The notes under the pieces are model-generated. The model saw only the letters and a program-made list of their open reading frames with translations, had not been told where the DNA came from and did not search any database. Source: Ministeria vibrans ATCC 50519 (lineage: Eukaryota > Opisthokonta > Filasterea). From it: a stretch of 22,364 nucleotides of DNA. The translations under genes and the position numbers were made by a program. Each line of letters opens with the position of its first letter. Position 1 is the first letter of the stretch. The stretch covers positions 83,152-105,515 of the forward strand of contig CALSCP010001980.1 in the NCBI GenBank assembly GCA_943704425.1, read 5' to 3'. Shown here one piece after another: positions 12,701 through 22,231 of this stretch.

Positions 12701-15700
12701 TTCCGTCAGGATGCCGTCATGGCACTCACGGCCATTGCATGTGCCCTCTCGCCCGACTGTGGCTGCAGCGATGAACTGATCAACGCCTCTAGCATTGGTC
12801 TCGACTGGCTCCCGGGGGTGCGCGCCAGCGACACCAGGTCCGACTCGGCGTCATCGGCGTCGGGCTCCGCCTCGTCTCTGAACGTGGACGTGGCGTCCAA
12901 TTTAGCTTCGACCGTCACGTCCACGTCCACGTCCGCTCGTGACTCTGCTGCTGCTGCAAGTGAAAGCGGTGGTGACGATGAGGTGGGCTCGTCGGGACAG
13001 CAAGGCTCGTCGTCGCAGCTGGGCTCGTCGGAAGAGCCAACGGCCGAGGTGGCGGCTGCCGCTGCAAACAAGTATGTGCCTTCACCGGTGGACACGAGCG
13101 ACGTGGAACTGACCAGCGAGCAGATGATTGTGGTGAACTTGATTGCCGAGCACTTGCACGACACGTGGGCGAAGAAACGGCTGAGCGAAGGCAAGCGCTA
13201 TGCGCCGCGCTCGTCCGACACCACGCACAACCTACTGATACCCTTTGGCTGTTTGCCCGAGGCGGCGAAGCACGAGAATGTGTCGACGGCCGAGGAGGCA
13301 ATCAAGATGGTGAAGAAGCTTGGCTATGTGCTGGTGAAAACGAAGGAGTCGGCAAAGTCGACTACCATGCTGCGTCGCATGGGCAGCGCCTTTGAGTTTG
13401 CAGAGTCCAAGGAACTCGATGAGAAGGCTCTCTTCAAGTTTGCGGCTGCGTACCAGCCGGATCCAGTCGACCTCGACAAGATGCCGCTGAAGCGTGACAT
13501 TGCGGCTATGGCTGAGCGCATTGCGGAAAACGCTCACGAAGTGTGGTCGGCGAACAAGGTTAAGGCGGGCTACACGTACGGGCCGGTGCGCTGCGACGTT
13601 AACCCCAAAAAACACCCGCAACTGCTTCCGTACGATCTGTTGTCGGATGGCGAGAAGTCGTACGATCGCAAGCTGAGCCAAGACACGCTCAAGCTGATTG
13701 CTCTTCAGGGCTACAGCATTCACGCCGACGAGAGCGGACTGCAAGGGTCCGATTTGCGCAACTCGTCGCGTCGTTTTGCCTGCGTCATGTTCAACATGAT
13801 CACCGATTCTATCAACATGACCTTTCAGACACGTAACGCCACTACCTTGATGCACGACGCTGCCATGACCAGCGATCAGATCCCGACGCGACGTGCCACT
13901 ATCTTGACAAGTACCACATCGCGCAGTTCGAATCCGATGCGCCAGACGAAAATGCACGACACGACCGACAGCGGCACGCCTGAGTCTATGGCGTCGTCCA
14001 CGCTGCGACTGCGCGCCGACTTTGTCCTGGACGTTGTTGTTGCCATGCTGCTCAAGTACTTTGTGACACATCGCAATTACTTTGCAGGACTGACACTCAA
14101 GTTTGTGTCGAGTCAGGAGCGCGCCGCCGCCGAGCGAGTCTTTGACATGCTTCTTTTGTGCATGAACGAGAACATGTGCACCATCCAGTCGCCCTCAACT
14201 GACCTGCTCACGACAATAGCTGTCGACTCGGTGCACCCGGTACGTCGCGGCAGCGCGCCCGTACTTCCCGTCAAGGTGCCCGTCTCCTCTTCCTCCTCCT
14301 CTCAAGCAGAACGACTGCTCCCGTCACCCGTCGTCACTCCTAGCGCGGACACGACGATGACTGAGTCTGCATTTTCAGACGCCACAACGGCAGGTACTTC
14401 TGCGACATCAGCAACGGCAATGGCCCCTCCGGCTTACGAAGAGGTTGCGACAGGGGTGTCTTCGGTGGGAGATCGTGCGCGCCGCTCGTGGGCGCGCAAG
14501 CAAGAGACCATGTCGTCGATTGCCTCGCATCTCAAGGCTGCTCCCATACGTCGTGCTGCGTCTCAGGCGGCACGTTGGAACGAGGTTCGTGCCCTCAAGA
14601 CGTGCCGCGACTGTCTCTTTGCCATTGCAGGCGCCCTTGATCGCGACGCCGTGGCCAAGCACCTGGCGGACTTCACCTTCCTTGTCGCTCGCATGGTTGA
14701 CGTGCTGCGCACCTCACAAAAGTCTCAAGCGACCACTCTTCTCTCTGCGTCACCCTCGATGGAGAATCCCACTGCACGCTACGTCTTCTTTGTTGTCATG
14801 CCTGTGCTCTCGTCGTTTTGCCAGCGCTGGCAGACGCAACTGCGATCGGTCGAAGTAAGCACTGCCGAGAGCCAGCAACATGCGAATACAGGCACAACAG
14901 CGAGTGGTACTGACAGCACAGCTACCGCAGCGACAGCAGTGCCGACATCCCCACTTTCCACGTCGGACACTTCTTCACGCTGTGAGTCTCCCTCGCTGGT
15001 TGCCGCCGACCTATCAGCGATTGTGACCAAGCTGTGCACACTCTTTGAGCACATTGGACGCGCCGCCGATCTCATTATTGAGTCGTCGGTGACCACACAG
15101 ACCCGCAGCTACCACCGACGTGCTGTGGGCCTGTGTCTTGGGTCGCTTGCCGAAGCGCTGCCACTTCGCATGCTTGTGCCGCTGGTAGACAACTTCATGG
15201 ACACGGGTGAGATTGTGAGCAACTTGCGTCTTCTCGCCGTGGAGGAGAACAACCTGATGGCACGTGCCGCCATGGAAGTGAAATTGGCGCCGGTCTGCGC
15301 TTTTTTGGCGCGTCGCGCTGCACTCCATCTGAATGGCACGGAGACAGAGGCGCGGCGAGGTAGCTCGACGACGATGATTGTGTCGTCGACCGCAAGCGAG
15401 CCACCCAGGACGCCCAAGGCGCGTCCCAAGTGGTCGCACACGAGTGCGCGTCTTCAAAATCTCATTCAGCCACGCACCGGCACTGACAATGACCCCAAGC
15501 TGCGTCGCTTTAGTGTGTTTGATGCAGGACGTGCGGACGGCTCGGCGGTGGAGGACGAGGAGGACGAGGAGTGGATGCCAGCAGAGGCGACCGAGAAGCT
15601 TCGTGGACTGCTGCACACGACACTTGAGTGTCTCTTTCACTTGCAGTGTGATGAGGCAGTTCAGCGCAGCGAGTTTCAGTTGCAGTTCTACAGCAACTGT

Positions 15701-18700
15701 GCTTGTCGCGTGGTACCCAGTGCCAGTCATGAATATGTGATGGAACAGATTGTAACAGTGGTGCGCGCGCGTGCGGTTGCAGCTCTTGCGGCCATTCGCG
15801 AGTCGTCACTGATTGGACCGGAGGATGCGAATGCACGGGAGCGTATTGTCACGTTGCGTGATCTCAAGCAGCGCCTATGCACCGAAATGAACGTGTACCT
15901 GCGCGCCTTTTGTCGCCATGTCGATGCACATCGTGAGCTGTGGGCCCAAGTGCCTTCTGCCGAACCGGAACGTGGCGATTTTTTTGCTCTTTTTTGCGAC
16001 CTGGCGCGTCTTTTCAAATTGCGCGTTGGCGACCGTCTGGCGCCTAGTCTGCGCGACGCCATCAAACGTCTTTTGCCGGCGTACATGCGTGAGTTCCGCA
16101 AGTACCGCATTGGACGACTGGTAAGTCACTCGACGTCAGCGAGCGAGGAAGAGATTGAGATGGAGGCGCTGCGCATGGTGCGGCTCGGTGCCACGGACGA
16201 TACCCTGTCACCGCCCAGCGCGACGCCTCAGTCGACGCCTCTGCGTCCCAAGGCCTTTGTGCGCCTGCGACCGACCTTGTCATTGACACCCATGGGCGAT
16301 GCCCAATTTGCGGCAGGTCGAACTCGCCGCACTTCGACAGTGCCTGTCATCAATCTGTCGGGCGACGACGAGACGAGGACCCCCTTGCTCTCATCTGCTG
16401 CTGACATTGATGCGAGCAGCAGTGGCGTGTCACCGATCTCTTCCAAGTCGGGTGGTGATCCGACGGCGTCGGCACGGTTTTCCTCGTCGGGTGGTGCGGG
16501 CTCTTCCGGTGGTGACAGTGTGGACACGAGTGCTGATGCTAGCTCAGGTGGAGGAAGCGGTAGTGGTGGTGGTGGTGGTGATGGTGATGGTGGACGATTC
16601 AGCCTGTTGCGCGGCTTCCGTCGCTGGCTGAGCTGGCCACGCAAGACAGATACGAGCAACAGTGCGTTGGAGCAGGCGATTCAGATGGAGAGCGATGCGA
16701 CTGAGAAACTTGTGCTTCTCGTGAGTGTGTTGCGCCGTTTGCAGGAGAGTACGACGAGCAGCACGAGTGTATGGGGTCGCTCGCGACTGCGCTGGCACCA
16801 TCTGCACCGCTTTGGACGCATCAGTGTGATGTTGCGTCGCCATGCGATGCTGCTCAATGTGAATTTGGTGGAGCAGAACAAGAGCCATGTGATTATGAAC
16901 GAGCTTACAAAAATGTACGCGCAGCTGTACTTAGCCCCGCTGGAGGCACACGGCCGTGAGAGTCTCATGGAGGACTTGCGCTATCTGGCAGATGAAGGAC
17001 CGCAGGAGCGAAGCAAGTTGATGCAGTTGACGGGCACGGCCGAGTCGACGACGCTCGACGAGCTGTGTGCGCCCGATCGTGTGCGTCTGCAGACACTGGT
17101 ACAGACCTTTTTGCGCGGGCCCCTCTCAGACGCGGCGACCTTTGACCGACAGCTGTACATCAAGTTGGTGGCGGTGTTGCGCGAGTCGTGTGACTCGATT
17201 GAGATTCACGATGCCGAGGAGGACGACGCGGACGGGGGCGATGTGTTGCCGAGTGCTTCGGCGCGCAAGGACAACACCGAGGAGGAGCGCTTGAAGCAAC
17301 AGCTTGTGTCGCGACAGGAGCATCTTAAGGACCGGTGTGTGCCCGAGGCGATCATTTCCCTGATTTCTCTCAGTCGAGGACAGCCCAGTGCCGTGTTGCA
17401 CCAGACGCTCAAGTTTGGCATTTCGCTGCTGCGTGGCGGCAATGCGTCGGTGCAGGAGGCGATGCTGAGCGACCTGACGCGACGACGCGACGTGGCCTTT
17501 TTTGCGGCACTGACGGATCTGGTGAACCGTTGTCCAGTGCTTGACTACGAGAAGTGGACGCGGCAGCAGCATGCGGCGCGTCTGAACATGCGCGTGGACG
17601 AGACAGAGCGGTCGGTGGTGGAGACGTCGGCGTTTGCGAAGGACATTTTCCGTTTTTTGCAGCTACTGTGTGAAGGACACAACCGGCAGTTTCAAGACTA
17701 CTTGCGCACGCAGCCGGGCAACACCAAGACGTACAACATAGTGGTGAGCACCGTTGACTACCTGCTGCGACTGCAAGAGAAGTTCTCCGATGTGTTCTGG
17801 TTTCATCAGTCGCGTGGCGGTGCGCGTCTCAGCTTTGACGACGACGTGGCGAAGATTCTGGGCGAGACTATCGACGTGGCGATTGGGGTGTTGCGTACGC
17901 TGACGGAGTACATTCAGGGTCCGTGTCTGAACAACCAGTTGGCTCTGGCGGGCTCGCGTTTGTGGGACGCGGTCAATGGCTACCTGGTGATCATTGCGGA
18001 CATGCAGCGGCCCATCTTCCATGACCGAGGCACGGTGCATCTGCGTCTGCTTAAGAAGGTGTGTAAGCTGCAGTCGTGCATGGTGACCATGTTGACGTCC
18101 ATGCTGGAGGGCAAGAGTGCGCGGGTGATTGCGCGACGCATGACCGAGGCGTTGTCGGACTGTAGTGCAGCTGTTCTTGCGTCGCTGACCTTTTGCCAGA
18201 CGCACATTCTGATGGCGCAGGTGGACAAGCAGGGTCTCTTTGAGGTGCTCGACCGCAACGGTGACGGTTTGCTTGCGTGGAATCTGTTTGTGCAGGTGCT
18301 CGAGGAGAATGTGGTGCTGGACGAGTCGGTGTTGACCAAGTTTGAGCAGCGCAGCACGCAGTTCCGCGGTGTGCAGGTACCCTACCAGTTTTTGGCGCAC
18401 AGCTTTGAAGGGGAGGTTGCCGACATTGGCTTTCAGCTGCTGGTGCTCTTTGAGAATCTGGCGGACATTGACGGTACGGATGTGCGTCTGTCGGCGTTGC
18501 GACAGACGGCCGCGTACGATGCACTCAGCTCGCACTTTGGGCGCAATTTGGGTCGCATTGAGATTGTGCGTGAGACGGGAGTCCCTGAGCGGATTTACTT
18601 CAAGATTGAGACAGCGTGGCGCGAGCAGTTCGATCAGCCGCAGCTGTTGGAGACGAAGCGACTCTTTTTGCAGGACATGATGGCGGCACAGAAGCTCAAG

Positions 18701-21700
18701 TTTCATGTGTTTGTGAGCTACTGCACCGACGCCATTTACGAGATGCAGTACTCGCAGATGGTGTTTGGCGTGGACGATGGTCGTGACGGTGGCGACGACG
18801 ACAGTAGCGATGTTGCCGCCGAGGGACTTTCTGCGGCGGTGTCTCGCGGAGGCAACGCATCGCTGTTGCTGGGCGGTCTTCGTGGTGTCGACGACAGTTT
18901 TGCGGGGCCAGGCGGTCGCTTTCTTGGCTCGGACGCCTCTGTGCGTCTCGCCGACATTATACAGTCGGCACGCGCGAGCCTCGCCGTGTGGCTACCGTGG
19001 TTTACGCCAGCGTTGAATGGGGCGGAGATGGGTGCCTCGTCGTCATCTGCATCGTCGCCGTTGTCGTCGTCAACGGCGACGGCAGCGGTGCCTTCAGGGT
19101 TGTCAGTTGGTGTGTCGACGAGTGTGACTGGGCCCTCTTCTTCGGCTGCTGCCGCCATTCTCAGTCGCAGCAGCGTTGGTCCTCATATGCGACGGGGCAC
19201 GGGCGACTCGATCAAGGGAGTCCAGCGTGTGCCATCGTCACTTCTTGCGCGAGGTCTCGAGAAGGAAGTGGAGCGATCACGCTCGTCCGCCCCGGGTGCT
19301 TCGGGTGGTTCTGGTTCGTCGTCGGCATCGTCATCATTGTCGCCCACGCCCTCTGGCTCACCATCTCCACTGTCGCATCAGCAACGACCGTCGATGCCCC
19401 GAAGCAGCGCTGCGACATTGACGACGCGTTCGTCGTCGAAGACGTCGCTGTTGGCACAGGCACTGTTGTCGGGACGCGATCGACAGGGACGCTCGCGGTC
19501 GTCGCTTCCACTGCCGTCGGCGTTGGCGGGCGCAAGTGGGCTTGAGGAGGTTCCCGAGGCGAAAGGGACGACTGAGCACGGAGAAGACGATGATGGTGGT
19601 GAGGAGGAGGGGGACGACGACGAGAAGAAACGGTTGCGGAGGGAGGAGAAGGTGTCGTTGTTGTTGAGGAAGGGCGGTCAGGACACTGGCGGTCAGGTGA
19701 AGAAGCCCGTTGGGTTGTGGAAGAGCCTGATGGATGTGTCGTTTGGACCGACCATTCAAGTGTTGACGGTGCTGCTGTTATTTGTGTATTTGCTGTTGCG
19801 TGTGCCTGTGCGACTTGTGGTGACGCTTGTGAGGCGCATTGGTGCGTTTGTGCTCCGTGGCACGAACCAGAAGACGTTCCGATTGCAGCTTGTGTCGACT
19901 CTGGCGCGAATTTACGGTCGTGCTGGGGTGGTCGCTATTGCATGTTCGGTGCTGATCAACTTTGCGCTGTTGCAATTTACGGTGGAGGGAGTTGAGGGAC
20001 TGGGGACGCTCGAGGCGGGCGGAGGGCACATGGTGGTGGCGCAGCGGACCGTGTGGGGCAAGTTGTGCGCGTTTCTTTTGGTGGTACTGCCGCCAGTGCA
20101 TTTGATTGCGAGTGTGCTCATGCTCCTTGGTTTCTGTGCGCTCAAGGTGCCTGTGATTGTGTTTCGGCGCGAGAAGGAGATTGTGGAGCAACTTGAGGGA
20201 GGCAAGTGGATTGAGACGCGTCGGCCTGCTTCGTGGCTCGAGGCGCCCTTTTTCTACTTGGACCGTGCTGTGCTGCGATCGCGCTCGTTTCCCAAGGTCT
20301 ACTACGACAAGTTGTGCAAGCGACGAGTGTTGCGCAAGTACGAAGGGCGCACTGGCGACAACCGTCTGGTGGCTAAGCAGCTGCTGAGTGAGTCAATCAT
20401 GCCACTCCAGGCCCATCGCAATGGGAGCGTCGTGCCGGAGCAACAACGACCACTGGGGGCGCTGGGCACGGCCATGGCGACCATTGGTGAGCTGTGGGCT
20501 GTCGTGGATGGCTTTGTGCGTGGTGAAGGCTCCCGTGCGGGAGCCAATACTCTGTCACGCGATGGGAATGCGTCGAATCACAGTAGCTCGGCGGATCTGT
20601 CGGCGGCGGCTGCTGCTGCCGCTGCTACGGCTGCCGCTGCTGCTGTCGCCGCCGCCACCGCTGCCGCCGCCGCTGCAGCTGCTGCTGGCGGGGGTGTTGG
20701 ATCGACGAGCTCACCGAGCAGCAGTCGACGGGGCTCGATGATCCCAGTGAGCAAGAGTGGATCCAGATCGAGTTTGGGCCTAGTCCCACCAAGTGTTGCA
20801 GCCGCTGGTAGTAGTAGTAGTGGTGGTGGTGGTGGTGGCGTGGGTGGAGTCGTAATCAGCGGAGGCATTGACGGTCATCATGGAGGCGATGGAGGTGGGG
20901 TGGGCGGTGGAACGTTGTCAGGTGCGACTGGTGCTGTTGGTGCTTCGACTACAACGGGTGGTGGTAGTGGTGGTGTGGGAATGGCCGGTGGCAGTGGTGT
21001 GGCTGGAGATGTGTTTGCTGGGGAAGGGGGTGGTGTGCAGCGTGGGGACATGCTGACGACACTGGGTCTGATGGAGGAGTACCAGCAGTTGCTGGATGAG
21101 CGACGGAAGATGCCGGTGAGCGTGTACGGGCGTGCGACGGCCATGTTGCAGTGGGTGATGGGCATTGACTGGACGTATGTGTTGTGGTGGCTGTGCACGG
21201 CCGTCACGAGCGACTCCTTTTTGTACAATTCGCTGTACGTGATTGTTTCTGTGTTGGGCTGCTACCAGCCCTTTTTCTTCTGTGCACATCTGCTTGACGT
21301 TGCCTACCGCAACAAGACGCTGCAGAATGTGCTGCGGTCTGTAACGGTAAATGGGTACCAGCTGCTGCTGACGATGATCCTGATGGCGATTGTGGTGTAC
21401 CTCTACACGGTGGTTGCGTTTAACTTCTTCCGGCCGTCGTACAACATCTGTGACAACCCGTGCGAGACGGAGGAGACATGTACACAGGTGGAGCACAAGT
21501 GCCACAGCATGCTGTCGTGCTTTCTGTTCCACTTGAGCGTGGGTCTGCGCCAGGGAGGTGGCATTGGCGACGTTTTGAAGGAGATGGGCGAGGAGAACCC
21601 TAAGCACCCCTTCCGCCTCATTTTCGACGTGACTTTCTTCCTCTTTGTCATTGTCGTGCTGCTGGCCATTGTCCAGGGTATCATCATTGACTCCTTTGGC

Positions 21701-22194
21701 GAGCTGCGTGACACCCACAACAAGGTTATGGTGGAGCTTGACAGCAACTGCATCGTTTGCGGCGCGTCTCGCGAGGCTCTCGACAAGAGTCCTCATGGCT
21801 TTGAGCGCCACATTATACAGGAGCACAACATTTGGAGCTACCTCTACTTCTTTATGCATTTGCGGTTCAAGCCCGAGACGGAATTTACCGGACAAGAGTC
21901 GTTTGTGCACAACCAGCTGATGCAGCGGTGCTATGACTTTTTCCCGGTGGGGCGCATGGCCGAGTCAGATGCAAACGAGATGGGTGCAGGAGGAGTGAGA
22001 GGAGGGAGGGGGACGGGTGGCGACGGTACGACGACCAACACGAGTGGTGGTGGTGGAGTGCCGAGTGTTGCGACGTACGCGTCGTCGTCGCCGGCGTCCG
22101 CTGCTGCCAGGGTATCGGCTGCCGCAGGAGTCTCGACGACGGGCCGTGTGACACCGGTGAGTCAGCGCAATCTGGCGCTGCACGATCAGCAGAT

Positions 22195-22231
<37 letters not shown>

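Noticed and set aside
13232-14071. Long antisense open frames such as 13232-14071, 17663-18706 and 20918-21910
   Set aside because: They are complementary-strand shadows of GC-rich coding sequence with few stops; the translations are Arg/His/Leu-rich and show no domain.
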